Of a stretch of DNA of 64,000 nt, positions 22,057-34,047 are shown piece after piece. A program made the translations under genes and the position numbers. The DNA comes from Ampullaceana balthica (taxonomy: Eukaryota; Mollusca; Gastropoda; Lymnaeidae). Location: positions 62,001 through 126,000 of the forward strand of contig CALYLW010001085.1 in NCBI GenBank assembly GCA_944989445.1, read 5' to 3'. How positions within the stretch are numbered: position 1 is the first letter of the stretch; each line of letters starts with the position of its first letter. The notes beneath the pieces are model-generated. The model was given only the letters and a program-made list of their open reading frames with translations. It was not told the origin of the DNA and did no database searches.

Positions 22057-23300
22057 CTAAAGGGTGATAGAAATAAATACAGAATGTAATGTTTTAAAGA
22101 CAGTAATGTTATATAAAATTTGAACTTGATGACATCAAAATAGTTGGAATGTTTTTTTAGGTCCGTGAGCTGGACATTTATTAATGGTTACTCCAAGATA
22201 GAGTGAAGTTATTCAACCTGGAAAAAATTATTGTTTCTATTTCGGAGTAATTAATTTATCAATTAGTAATTTTACCCTTCAAATCTTAAATTTAAACTTT
22301 AAGAAATAACAATTATTTCTTCACATCTTAGCCAAAATTTACACTAATGTCTCTTGGCAAAGGCATGCACGTTTTACATATCAGTGTTATGGGAATTCAG
22401 CAATTTATTTTTCTAGGATGCTGCTCTAAATATTGTCTTATGTTGTGGCTTAAAGGGCATAAAATTGTAACAATAAATTGGAACTGCACAGAAGCCTTTT
22501 CAATCACTTCGTTTGTCTACAATCAAAAGAGTCAAGGAATCTTTCCAGGCATTAATCAGATGTATTGGATAAAATTTTAATGACTTTAACTGCATTTGCC
22601 TGTACTGGTGTAGGTCTATCTATGGTTTTACATCACAGAGCCATAGACTGTGTGCTAGACAACTAAACTGTCTTTACATGTGCTGATTTGAACTGTGCCT
22701 GTTACTAAATTAAAAACAAACAAGACCTTTGATTTTGATACCAGGAACGAATGAGGTGGACTCACTAATGGAGAGCACAGTTTGAGAAAGTTAAGTAATG
22801 CTCAAGATAAAAAAAAATTGCACAGCGAAGGAAAATCAGAATTTTGAACCAAATCACTTTGACCATAGATAAGATGTATGTCTTCTTCATGTTTGAAATC
22901 TTTCCAAGCTCAGACAGGATCTCCAGACACTTTGTTTTACCTTAGACTTGAATAGAGACACGTGGTCAAAATTTCTGAATAGACATAACAAAACAGTGTA
23001 CACTGGTGTACACTAGTGTGGGTCGCAATCATGTAAAAATGATCCTTGCCTTTTTATTGAATGCCATTTTGCAAACATTGGATAGAACAAAAAAATTTGA
23101 TAATTTAGGATTGAATTTATTGCCCATTTTCCATTTGTTTGGGCCATTAAGAGCTTTAAAACTGTAGATTCTTACAACATTATTTTTAATGAATACGGTA
23201 ATTTTTTAATTAGGTGATTATTTTTGGCTGAATACATATAGTCATATAGCTTCATGGAGCTAAAATGTCTTAGCTATATGTATATATTTCTTGCCTATTT
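22057..23300. other. Left part of intron 3, nothing recognised
   Basis: AT-rich sequence; a 77-codon frame at 22347-22580 has no domain features. I see no element ends. Confidence 0.5.
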
Positions 23301-24203
23301 ATATAAATAAACATCTTTTAAAAAACTTTTTAAAAAAAATCAAAGCTACTGGTTCAGATAAATTGCCATCAAGGTTACTGAAAGAATCAAATGAACTGTC
23401 TTCAATTTTTTAAATACTTTTTCAAGCCTCTCTGAACCAGAGTAAAGTTCTCCAATTTTGGAAACTAGTAATGTAACTCCCCTCTTTAAAAAAAGAAGAT
23501 AAATTACACCCTGGTAATTATAGACCTGTTTCCCTTACTGGTATCGGTTGTAAATTACTAGAACCCATATTATATAATAGAATAGTTAATCACCTAGACA
23601 AACACAATGTCCTATATCCACATCAACACAGCTTTAGAAAAAAGATAACGTGAAACACAATCAAAATTTCTATTAGATATTATATCAAAACGCTAGATAA
23701 TAATAATCATATTGATACAATATTACTAGATTTCTCAAAAGCCTTTGATAATGTTTACTATTCTAGTTTACTTACAAAACTTAACTGCTTTGTAATCTTG
23801 GATCCCATACATCATTGGATCCGATACTTGGGTAGAGAGCAAACTTTAATAATTAATGGACCTAATACAGGGGCGGATTAAGACTGCTCGGGGCCCCTGA
23901 CTGGAATTCAAATTGGGGCCCTGTCAATGCAGCGTAATTTTAAATAAAATGATCACTAGCAGCTAATATAAGACTGTGTAACTTGTAATGCAAGGTGTAA
24001 GAAGACAGAAAATTAAATAGAAGTAAATTAAATTAATATAAAGTTACACGAATCCACACTTAATTAAAATATTTATTATTATTTATTTCAACCTATAGAA
24101 CCTTCGTTTGCGAAATTTTGTCATGGCGAGAGTTTTAATCAAGTCAGTAAAATTAAGTGAGCTTACGATTTCCTTTTCAATGCTCATTAGAGAGAGTGAT
24201 GAC

Positions 24204-24387
24204 CAATCTTCCCTCTAAGGTTCGTTGGTCCGTGTGCAAAGTAAAATAAATGGTGTGCAAAATTTCCCAGCATCCATTTGTTGTGCAATATTTTACAAAA
24301 TTTGCTGCACGGTAACGTGAAATTGCTGCACGGCGTCGTTCAGATATCTGCGCGGCTGCGCAACCACGCAGCTTAAAGGGAAAGATG
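24204..24387. mobile_element. 184 bp hAT MITE inside hAT2
   Basis: Ends CAATCTTCCCTCTAAG and CTTAAAGGGAAAGATGG, flanked by GTGATGAC and GTGATGAT (7 of 8). The interior has TGCGCGGCTGCGCA. A related piece lies at 45041-45150. Confidence 0.65.
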
Positions 24388-25704
24388 GTGATGATTCAGT
24401 CTTTGTTGTCCTATGCAACTTCTAATTTCATAATTTTTTTTTCAACTTTGAAAATGATCGCCCTCAGCTGCACTTTTATTTCATCAATGAGAGATACATG
24501 CGAAGTGCAATGTGTAAATTTGGAAAGGGCTGTGTAAAATTTAGCTCATTCAAAAACTGCTACATATTTAGCTCTGTGCATGTATTTTGAGTTTCACATT
24601 GTGCTACTTCCTTTTCCCGACCCTGAGCCTCGACAATAAACTTTTCTAAGAGTTCTTAAAATTAGACCAATTCTGAAGGAAAGCAGTCTTCGAAACCACT
24701 TGAATATTCTTCCATTAACTTGGCTGCCGCCCCTCGGATGGCATCATTTCTGAGATCAGTAAGGTTTGTAAGAAAGCCAAATTTCTCATGGATGCACATG
24801 AGTCTAACCGATGTTGTAGGGCTGAAGAAAGTTTCAATGATTTCAAGAATTTTTGTCTCGGAGAAAATACTGTTTGGTTGATGTCTCTTCATCAAGATAA
24901 CACTTTCTTTATTTTTAATCACATTGAAGATTGTTTATACTCTTTCTCCACGGACTTATCCTTTCTTTTTTTCATAGAAATCAAATTCAGAACGCTGTCT
25001 TTTAACAAACTCAAGAAGATATTTGAACAAATGTATCTTGAAGGGATGCATTTATTTTCTGAAATCTTTCTAAAATTGTGTCCCAAATTTCAAGTAAAAT
25101 AGCGAGTTTCAGTTGTTCAAGTTCCTTCCGAAATGTTTCTGCTTTAAGTCGACTGTCAGGCGGCTGATTGTCGTCAGTTGCCAATTCTTCCAGTGCTGCA
25201 ATATTCTCATGGTATTATTTATGTTGGGCTGACCATCTTGTGTCAGACAAGGCTTTGTTAACAGGATACCTTTACGATTTAAAAAGAAAAAATTTTGAAG
25301 ACCCTACCAACGATGAATAGATGCAACAAGCCAGGTATAAAGATTTTGCAGATTGAACAAATAAGACAATAAAAATTTTAAAAAATCTGGTTGCAGCAGG
25401 ACAACCTTCTGCTGCACTTTTCCCAACCAAATTAAGGGAATGAGCTGTGGACGGCACATAATGAGCAACACTGCACTTCTCACGAAGGATAGTCTGGACT
25501 CAGTTTTACTTCCAACTTATACTTGCAGTATTGTCTTATGACTGTCCACGGCAATCTTGAATTTGAATGTCAATTTCTTCCAAAATATTAGAAATAATTT
25601 GGGAAATTCCTGATCCAGTATGGGAATACATTGGTATGAACTTGATGAATCGCTCAACAGGAATGAATGGTATTTAGCTAATAACGGAACGCAACACGTA
25701 ATTC

Positions 25705-25850
25705 AGGTTAATTAAGGACACCGATATTCAATGTACATACCGAAATCACCTATGACCCGCTCGTAAGCCGAACCATCCACCCCCCCCCAACATTTTCCTC
25801 TAGATTTTGTCCCAAAAAAGTCGGCTTTAGAAAGAGTATATACGGTACTA
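25705..25850. mobile_element. Right end of TACCGTATATACTC MITE
   Basis: ACACCGATATTCAATGTACA through AGAGTATATACGGTA matches 16660-16784. The left end is missing. Confidence 0.65.
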
Positions 25851-26702
25851 GTATTTAATTACATATTATTTCGAATATTTACTTCTTACTGCAGTCTGTC
25901 TGTAGGTCGAAGCGCCGTAACTCGTAAATAGTGTACTAACTTGGAAGTTGGTTAAAAATTCGATTATTGAATTGTGCTCTACTATGTCAAAGTTTTTTGT
26001 TGTAAGTTTTCCAAACTAAATAGAAGTCGATTGTTTTTCTAAAGTTTGGTTTCCCTAGATATTATTACAAATGATGACGATTTCGTATTTCACACTCCTC
26101 GACATTTTCTCTTGATGAGTAGATGAGATTTTATTTATTTATTTATTTATATTTACAAGGCTTCAAGAAACAATTGCACACATTTTTTATAGAAAATAAT
26201 AATTTTGGGGGCCCTTAAATCATCGGGGACCCCTGGCTTTAGCCCGTTCAGCCCCCCCCCCACCTTTAATCCACCATAGACCTAAAACAGCACCAATAAA
26301 TGTTAACTCAGGAGTTCCACAAGGAACTGTCCTAGGCCCCCTACTCTTTCTATTTATATAATTGATTTACTCAACAGAATCTCAACAGGAAAAAAGTTAG
26401 ATTATTTGCTGATGATTGTATAACCTATAGAACAATTAAATCAGAACAAAGTTTTACAAAAAACCTAGATGAATTAATAAAATGGGAAACTAATTGAACT
26501 ATGTCTTTCCATCCAGAATTGTTAAGAGTAACAAAAAAAATTGCTGTTTCATTCATGGAAAACAAATAATCCTAACTAAAGATGCAAAATACTTAGGAGT
26601 AATAATAAATAAGAAAATATAATGGAATCCTCATGTCAATGAAGTATTTAAATATACAAAAAAACCGTTGGCTTTTAGAAAGAAAAACCTTTACAGATGT
26701 AA

Positions 26703-28248
26703 TCTATGATAATAAAAGACCAAGCCCTCACTGAATCACTCATACACTTATCACTAATTCTCCAACTTTCCGTTTAGGTAGAACCATGAAACTTTTGGCA
26801 ACTTGTTGAGTACAGGGTTACTATGATAATTGGCGAATTAAATATTTAAAATTACATTAATTTTTGCCCAGCGGCCCGTCCAAGATTTAGTTTTTTCCTT
26901 ATCTGAGCTATATCAAAAATAATTTTAAATTTGGATACTGTTAAAATGGATGGATCTTGACCAAACTTGGTACATAAAAACTTTGGGACGGTGCCCTAAA
27001 ATCTTTTTTTTTCTTAAACAATTATTTCTTTATTACCATTTCCATTTTACTCGATTTGACCAATGTTGACAAATATATGTATCATTAAACAGATTGAAAA
27101 TCAATAGGTGTTTTGAATTTGAAATCTTACACCGATTTACCCGAAGGGCCCTTAATGTCATTTTTTTCTTGTGTGAGATGTATAAATATTATTGTCTTCA
27201 TCAGATTGCCTTGAAAATTTAGGAAGTTGTTGAGTACATTCCCACAAAAGTTTCTGGCATAACAATTTTTAAAATAACACTTATTAGGGGCCGGGGGCCT
27301 ACAATGTCATTTTCTTTAAATTGGCTATTTTAAAGGTATTTTAAACAGTGTCTATTGGGTAAATGGATGGATCATTTGGTACATAACTTGGTACATAAGA
27401 ACTTGAAGGTCCATTTTAAAATTCTATAGGGCTATAAACTTCTAATGTCAACCCTTTCAGGGCCGGGGCCCAAAATCTTTTTTCATAAACTTTTAAATCT
27501 TTATCCCCATTAATTTTTTAAAAATATTGACAAATATTGACACGTATCGCAATCCTGATCCAGATTAAAATTTTCAGGTCTATTGAACTGTACATCTTGC
27601 ACCGTTTTGGCCCGGGGGCTCTTAATGTCATTTTATTCCCAATTTAATTTTTGCACCACCTTGACAAATATTGACAAACAAGTTTATCCATCATGATCGA
27701 GATTGAAATCAACAGGTGTTTTTTTTAAATTTACATCTTGTCCTGATTGGGCCCGGGGCCACATTAATGTCGTTTTTAAATAAGCTGTATAAATATTATT
27801 TTATTCACTGATCGACATGAAACTTTAGAAAGTTCTTGAATACACTCTCTCAAAGGGTTCTGGCTACAGTGGGTGTTTCTTGATCAAACTTGGTACATAA
27901 GATTTTGATGACACAATTTGAGAAACTATAGAGCAGAATGTCTCCAAAAGTTAAAAAGGTTTCATTTCGAAATTCTACGCGTAACGAACTTAATGGTCGA
28001 CAAACTTCGCCATGTTAAACTTTCTTATGTATGGCCACATCTTCAAGATATTTGGTAGGCGGCTTTCCTGCTCTAACCGCCACCGAGGAACGTACTTATT
28101 TTGTTGGTACGCGGTCAATTTTAGTCGCTATATTCAACCATTCCAACGGTTTTTATACTTATGGTTCCATCTTCCAGAAATGATACGCTGGTTCTCAACA
28201 TGAACTGAAATCATACTTTTCCGCTGTGGCGCGCGGGTATTTTGCTAG
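26703..28248 (+). mobile_element. Helitron 2 (non-autonomous) in LINE A copy 3
   Basis: Starts TCTATGATAATAAAAGACCA after an A. It ends in a GC-rich hairpin region (CCGCTGTGGCGCGCGGG) then TATTTTGCTAG before a T, the canonical Helitron CTAG end. The LINE A reading continues across it (…ACAGATGTAA / TAAGAATATAAAACTG). It is the same family as Helitron 1, in opposite orientation, with GGGCC-rich internal repeats at about 26870, 27290, 27465, 27610 and 27745. No Rep/helicase. Confidence 0.8.
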
Positions 28249-28326
28249 TAAGAATATAAAACTGAAATTCTACGTCCATGTGGTGAGACATATATTTAAA
28301 TATTCATGTTCTGTATGGGACCCATC

Positions 28327-28591
28327 TGTCACGTGATAATCACGAGATTAGTGACGGAGAGGTCACATGGGTAAAGGGGCGCGAAAGCAGTTGTCAGAGT
28401 TGTCAGGAGTTCGAGAAAAAGTAATGGCGGATTGTGTGGCTGATGTCTCCACGTTGTGATGTCTCAAAGTTATACTTTTTTATATATTGTGCATATTATT
28501 TTGTTGACAACAGTATTTCAAGGATTTATTGCACGAAAGTTTGTATCGTGAGAACGCCTACAAAACACATATAAAAAGTAAACCATTTACA
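28327..28591. mobile_element. Solo LTR, 265 bp
   Basis: Starts TGTCACGTGATAATCACG and ends ACCATTTACA, flanked by identical CCATC at 28322-28326 and 28592-28596. TG...CA ends with a 5 bp duplication fit an LTR left after recombination. It interrupts LINE A copy 3 inside WDPS|TKEN. No internal region remains. Confidence 0.7.
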
Positions 28592-29036
28592 CCATCCACC
28601 AAAGAAAACATTGATAAATTTAAAAGATATTTTAAAAAAGAGCTTCTAGATTTATTACTGTGGAATATTCAAAACTGACATGAGTAAAACTATTAATTAA
28701 ATCATTAAATCTTGAAACACTAGAGGATATAAGAACAAAGAGCAAAGTAGTAAGTAATACATATTAAGGCAATTAATTCTAACTTGGAAATACAACACAA
28801 AGGTAATCTAATACTGCCTTCAGATAGACATAGGGATAAAACACATTTTTATTACGTATGCAAGAACAAACACTTACAAATTCCATTTCTTCCCGTCTGA
28901 AATTCTGATTTGAAATCAGGAAAACCAACACTCAATCATCTCTAAAAACTCTAATAACATGCAAGACTAGACATAAAACATGGATAAGCCTAGGATGCAA
29001 TTATCCTCTGTATAAAAAGAGCGTCTTTAACCATTA

Positions 29037-30395
29037 AGATTACCCCCCCCCCACATGCCACTCAATTTCAACATTCGTTATCATCTCGAATTAAATTAAA
29101 TTTAATTATCTGATATACTGAATTAATTACCTAATGAGATTGATGTGATGGTTTAATACTCAGCGAAGCAATGTGTAATTAAATAATTACAATAGTTTAA
29201 ATTATTTAAGATTTGAAGGGTAAAACTACTACTTGTTACTCAGTAGACATTATTTAGCGTTGTCAAATGATAAAATATAGTCATATGAGAAAGCCACTCA
29301 TTTAGTAAGGAGACTTGAATGTAACCCTGAATGTGCTAATTTGTGCTTTTAGTGATCATGTAGATCTACTAACTTTACGTTTTGTTCAATATAATGCTAA
29401 TCAATATTCTTCTGACCTGTAGCTTCAGATCGCTATTTGCCAAAATGTGCATCAATCAGACAAGGATAAAAATTATTTCCCCATCCTTAAGAACAAATTT
29501 ATTCCTGAGAGACAAAGTCGTCGGTCTGAATATTTATCTACGCCATGGGTAACCAAAATTTTAATGATATTATGATCTATAGTTTCTGTTATGGAATATT
29601 TGAATAGCTCAAAATGCTTTGGCAAGTTTACAGTAGAGCCAAAATAAAGAGTGGCATTGTCAAAATAATAGGATAATGGGGTAAGAAATATACAAGTGTT
29701 TTGTGCTTAAATCTAACTAAAATTTAAGATTAAATACAGAATGTACAAAATTTAAGCTTAAGAAAAAAGAAATATTAATATTCAAATGGATGGACTTAAG
29801 AAATTTAAATTCAATATCTTCCGTGATTTATCAGAAATATTTATGTTATTTTTTTCATTTCTTGTATGTTTTTTAAATTTTAGTTTACCGACTGAATTGC
29901 ATTGCAGTTAGTGACCAAAAAATGACATTTCAATTTGTTAGTTACAAATAGCATATTAATATTACATGTAATGATATGTGAATGAATGTTTTTTTTTCTT
30001 TTAATTGCTGAAACGCTTAGTAAAACAAATTTAAATTTATTTACTGTAAAGTCTTTTAGGAAACATCTCATTTGGTATTGCAGTATATTGACATCATTAT
30101 CAGTATCAAAATTGTTACCCTGCAAGAAATATTTGACTCAAATAAAATTGAGTAGTTCTAATACTTGTTTTTTATTTTATTAGTGCAAGGAATCTGATTC
30201 ATTAAATTAATCACTACTAAAATTTTGAATTCTAATAAAAAATTTCAACCTTTTTTTATTTTTACATGAATATTGCATGAATTAAAGAAAAATCAACAAC
30301 TAAAATTAAAATAATTTTAAAAAGTATAAATAAATACATTTTAAAATAATTTATTTTATTTAATTAAAAAATTATTATTTTTTATTCAAGCTTAC
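29037..30395. other. Right part of intron 3, nothing recognised
   Basis: AT-rich DNA from the LINE A end to exon 3. The frames at 29880-30183 have no domain features. Confidence 0.5.
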
Positions 30396-30571
30396 ATCAC
30401 GATTAATTCCTAATTTCATTGATACATCATAAGTTTTTGTTATTGAATTATAACGTGCAGTGAAGTAAGTGTCAAAAGGATACAAATACAGCAAATCTTG
30501 AGGATCTCTACTGATATTAACAGCAAACGGCTCAATTCCATTTGTCAACACAGGTTTGGTGTACTGGGGAT
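30396..30571 (-). CDS. Cadherin gene exon 3: body of EC1
   Basis: 176 bp exon, acceptor TTATACAG, donor CGTGAT|GTAAGC, phase 1 to phase 0. It encodes the EC1 core with ISRDPQDLLYLYPFDTYFT and ends MKLGINRD. The following intron (30395 down to 22057) is 8.3 kb because of a nested LINE A insertion. Confidence 0.8.
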
Positions 30572-30803
30572 CTGTATAATGAAGAAAATGTAAGTTTTTG
30601 TCTTTTGATTTACACAATAGATTGAAAACAAAATATTTTTTAAAATATTTATGAAAATTTGATTTTTGTCTGCTCTGAGCTCTTAATCAAGCTAAATTAT
30701 GTTTCCTAACCATATTTGTCAAATTAAATGATAACATTTATTTAAAACAAAAAATAATATATTTTTATAATTCTAAATAATATTGAATAAAAATGGAAAT
30801 TAC

Positions 30804-30875
30804 CAGTTGAGCTTATGGTTGCTGGAGGATTAAGCTCAGGAAAAGTGATCAAAAGTGTGTTGTTGCTAGAACATG
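30804..30875 (-). CDS. Cadherin gene exon 2: start of EC1
   Basis: 72 bp exon with acceptor CTCCTCAG and donor ACTG|GTAATT, entering in phase 1 and leaving in phase 1. It encodes CSSNNTLLITFPELNPPAT, the first strand of EC1. A Cys close to the mature N-terminus and the absence of a normal EC start are also features of protocadherin-15 EC1. Confidence 0.78.
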
Positions 30876-31582
30876 CTGAGGAGAAAAATTTATAATAAAT
30901 AATTGATTTATAATGATTTGAAATACTCTGTATCCATCAAAAGATGTGTTACTATATCAAATCACTGAAGTAGATTTTAAGAAATAGGTGAAAATTCAAC
31001 TCAAAAACTCTTGAAAACAAGATTGAAGTTACCCTAAAAAACGCTGCAGGATTATAGCACTTGTCAACTTTCTTGGCATTTTTAACCCTAAAACATATAT
31101 TTATGATCAAATTTAATTTTTTAATGTATCAATTTTATTACTTTAAGGCTGCAAAAGCCATTCTTTAAACTTAAACATGAAGTAATGAAGTAATTGTCAA
31201 TAGAAAATATTTTTTATATACTGAATTTTATTATGATATTTGGAAACATATCATTGGGGGGGGGGATCCTTTCTTTGACTTTATCAACCAGGAAGGTGAG
31301 TGGAAAAACTAAACTTATGTATACATTTTCAAGGTCACAATAAATTTATCAACAGATTACCGCATTTGACAAGCCAATGAATCAAATAACGTGTGAATTA
31401 AAATGTCTTTAGCCTCTCTATTTTTTAATATTTTTTAAAGCGTTGTTGTCTATATATCTTACCACACATGTGTTATGTGTATTATATGCGTGGGGGTGGG
31501 TGGGGTGTGCTTAGGAATTAGTTATTTGATAGCTAACAATAAGCTCACAAAATTGTATAGTCTTCAAATAATAAACTCTGAC

Positions 31583-31673
31583 CATTCTGGGAAGCAGTTG
31601 ACTTGATGCAAGCCAGCAAAAGTCCAATGACGATAATTTTATGCCTTGAGGGTTGAGCTTCCTTGTCTGTCAT
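31583..31673 (-). CDS. Cadherin gene exon 1: start codon and signal peptide
   Basis: ATG at 31673 opens a 30-codon segment starting MTDKEAQPSRHK, followed by a hydrophobic stretch IIVIGLLLAC, then KSTASQN. This looks like an N-terminal signal peptide with cleavage near TAS. The donor is AATG|GTCAGA (phase 1), less standard than the others in the gene. It joins in phase to exon 2 to give a Cys-containing mature N-terminus. I chose this start because the frame carries into EC1 and no other ATG with a signal sequence is seen. The promoter was not identified. Confidence 0.75.
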
Positions 31674-31795
31674 AATGGTTGGCTTGTCAATGTCTGACTA
31701 AACCTGTAATTTAAACCATATGATATATATATATAGGAAATAGATATATATATTCTACACAATACACAATCTACTTGGTAAAATTCTAGGTGATT

Positions 31796-31974
31796 GAATG
31801 GGTGGAAGGATGTATGGATGGATGAATGGATGGAAGGAAGGACGATGGATAAAGAGATGGGTGGATGGATGGATGAATGGATGGATGGAAGGAAGGATGG
31901 ATGAATGGGTGGGTGGGTGGATAGATGGATGGATGGATGGACGGAAGGGCGATGGATAGAGAGATGGGTGAATG
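31796..31974. repeat. GGAT/GGAA tetranucleotide microsatellite
   Basis: Imperfect (GGAT)n with GGAA and GGGT variants about 120 bp upstream of the cadherin start codon. Confidence 0.9.
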
Positions 31975-32275
31975 GAATAATGTTTAGCTATAAGCTGAAG
32001 CTTTACTTGAAATTATAATAATTATATTATTACTTTGTTATATTTAAATGTTTATACATAATGAATAGATGAATACCTGGTTAGTTGGGTTTGTTGATGG
32101 TGGATCGATAGATATGTAAATATCTATTAATAAAGTTAACATTTTATTGATTCGTTTACGCCAATTTATTGCGTTCCTTTTATGTCTCTTTTAAATCTAT
32201 ATCGCACTACATTATCTGTATAAAGTATAAAGGCATCTAAACATTTAAGAACTTAATAAATTTCAGGGTTTAAAT

Positions 32276-33104
32276 TAGGGCTGTTAACAATTAATTTAAA
32301 TTAAATCGTTAACTTTTCTATTATTTTAACTATTCATTAATCGTTAATTTCGATTAAAGCCAAAAATTAAAATTTATGATGTCATAAGTAACGCTTATTA
32401 GACGTTCTTGTTGAAAATCTAAATAACACTAGAATGTCTCCTTTATATGTCATCTTTTAACCAACTACGCAAAAAGACACGTGTTTTGACATTATTTGGT
32501 TCAAGTGATGAGTGGGTCTAATTGACAATATAACCAGCCGAGCTAAACCATCATTCACATGGAACTGAGGTAACTGGAATGCAAAAAACGGTCTTGGCAA
32601 GGAATGACATTATTGGATATCGGTGTTCATTAAGTTTCCACCATTTTAGAGGGTTAATGGATTCAGGAACTTTCATCTCCTTTTTGTAACACAGTAATTC
32701 ATCAGAAGAGCTGTCGTAATTTTCTGTCTCTGAGTCAGACTCCATTACTGCCATTAGCTTAATAAGCTTTTCATTTGGTTTGATAAGAAGGCGAAGTGAA
32801 ATAACCATGGTAATGGTAGGCAAATGATTTCTCACAATAGATACAATAAACTTTATCAACATTTTGAACATTCCCGTCAGTCAATAGTTTAAAGCCAAAA
32901 TGTTCGTGTAATCGTCAGGAAATGTGTTATTATTTATCGGCCGCAATTATTATTATTTTTTTTAAATTTTTATTATTTATTTTTTTACTCTTTGACTTCC
33001 AATAATTTGTAAGTGGTGGGTCGATTAATCGTTAAAAAGTAATTTAATCGTAAAAATTTTTTAACGATCAATCCAGAAATTAATCGTTAATTTCCGCAGC
33101 CCTA
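32276..33104 (-). mobile_element. Short hAT element with ZBED-like hATC remnant
   Basis: Ends TAGGGCTGTTAACAATTAA and CCGCAGCCCTA, flanked by perfect 8 bp GTTTAAAT at 32268-32275 and 33105-33112. On the minus strand 32551-32660 reads PLKWWKLNEHRYPIMSFLAK and CIPVTSVPCE, the core of the hATC dimerisation domain in ZBED-type hAT transposases. At 829 bp it is an internally deleted copy. Confidence 0.85.
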
Positions 33105-34047
33105 GTTTAAATGTTAAGGATGATGTATTTCAGGAGATTTTCAGCGTGAGTAAACAAATGTCTCAAGGTTTTGGCATATAATATCAGACGTTTGTCAGTA
33201 GTGCAAGTAAAGTGGCTGGAGTACAAACAGACTCGACACGTCAGTGTTTATTTAGGCTTGGGCTGGACACCTTGAGTTGGGTCTTATTCTTAGTCACATA
33301 TTCAACAATTAGCTGAATCTTTACTTGGAATTACGTTTCTATTATTACATATTTATATACTGAGTTAATGAAATCAGCACATGTTGATTATTTGTGACTC
33401 TGAAGCCAATCCTTGGAAAGTGGTCGTTTCATAAAAAAATATTGGCACTTCTAACTTCTAACATCTCCTAGTCCAGTGGTTCTCAACCTTTTGAGGTTCA
33501 AGGACCACTTGAAAATTTTGTGTCATAGCTACGGACCACTACTCAAAATTGTGCTACTGCCGTGCTGGAAATTTATTTTTTATTATACTGTGTATATAAT
33601 TAGTTACTAGGGTATATGTTAGGTTAGTAAGTAAAACTATACTAATATGCTACGATTATGGTGCTCCTAAATATATTGAATGGAAACAGATTGTAATGGT
33701 TTTATTTTGTAATGAACAAATGTATCTTATACTAGTCTTATGCTTATAGTCTTATTCAATTCGTATTGCTTACGATTAAAAAAACATTTTAAGTCATAAA
33801 CAGTAGTTGGTATTAGTAAGATTGCTATATTAGTTCATTTAATGCGAACATTGAGCTTGAACATTTGAGCACAGCACATCCAAACGAGGTGTAATACTTA
33901 AAAGACTCCATCGTAGTTCATCTTCATGTTCAAGTCGGGAACGATGTTTTATCTTGATTGTAGCCAACGCAGAAAATCCACATTCACAAAGATATGATGT
34001 TGCAAGGGGTAAAAGTATTTTTAAGCTTTCTGAGACAGTTATGAGTG

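Larger units (their letters stand above)
23868..26279 (-). mobile_element. hAT2 transposon remnant
   Basis: Ends CAGGGGCGGATTAAG (23868) and CTTTAATCCACCATAG (to 26279), flanked by ACCTAATA and ACCTAAAA (7 of 8 matching). Transposase traces are on the minus strand: IETFFSPTTSVRL (about 24810) and STAHSLNLVGKSAAEGCPAA (about 25450), which fit the ZMYM1-like hAT group. Heavily decayed, with two further MITEs inside. Confidence 0.8.
23305..29036 (+). mobile_element. LINE A copy 3, split by hAT2, Helitron 2 and a solo LTR
   Basis: Plus-strand copy in intron 3. Pieces are 23305-23867 (pre-RT and first RT blocks: IKATGSDKLPSRLL, HIDTILLDFSKAFDNV), 26288-26702 (GVPQGTVLGPLLF, then the ADD region), 28249-28326 (RHIFKYSCSVWDPS) and 28597-29036 (3' UTR ending GCGTCTTTAACCATTAAGAT). 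Many stops. The pieces join cleanly across each insertion, giving relative ages: LINE A first, the others later. Confidence 0.8.
623..31673 (-). other. Protocadherin-15-like cadherin gene, 5' half (13 exons, continues past left edge)
   Basis: Spliced gene assembled by reading acceptor and donor sites. Exons in transcript order are 31673-31583, 30875-30804, 30571-30396, 22056-21961, 21852-21745, 20394-20246, 19454-19272, 18992-18872, 17556-17417, 16058-15852, 13713-13579, 13444-13283 and 818-623, about 1.84 kb of coding sequence. All introns are GT-AG and all phases agree. The product would be a secreted-start, calcium-dependent adhesion protein with EC1 to EC4 and part of EC5; linkers LDVNDN, DGDDQGP and LDVNDN are visible. 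The order of motifs (SELTPVG, then RRSNTTT and DGDDQGPEF, then a Cys, then YIYESAPAG) matches the N-terminus of protocadherin-15, whose vertebrate form pairs with CDH23 in hair-cell tip links. That family assignment is from remembered family features, not a search; Cad89D-like or another PCDH15-related cadherin is possible. Exons 6 and 13 carry frame breaks. Confidence 0.8.

Noticed and set aside
33474..33540. Simple end-to-end solitary MITE
   Set aside because: The only partner end with the same target duplication is at 43573, giving a 10.1 kb composite instead.
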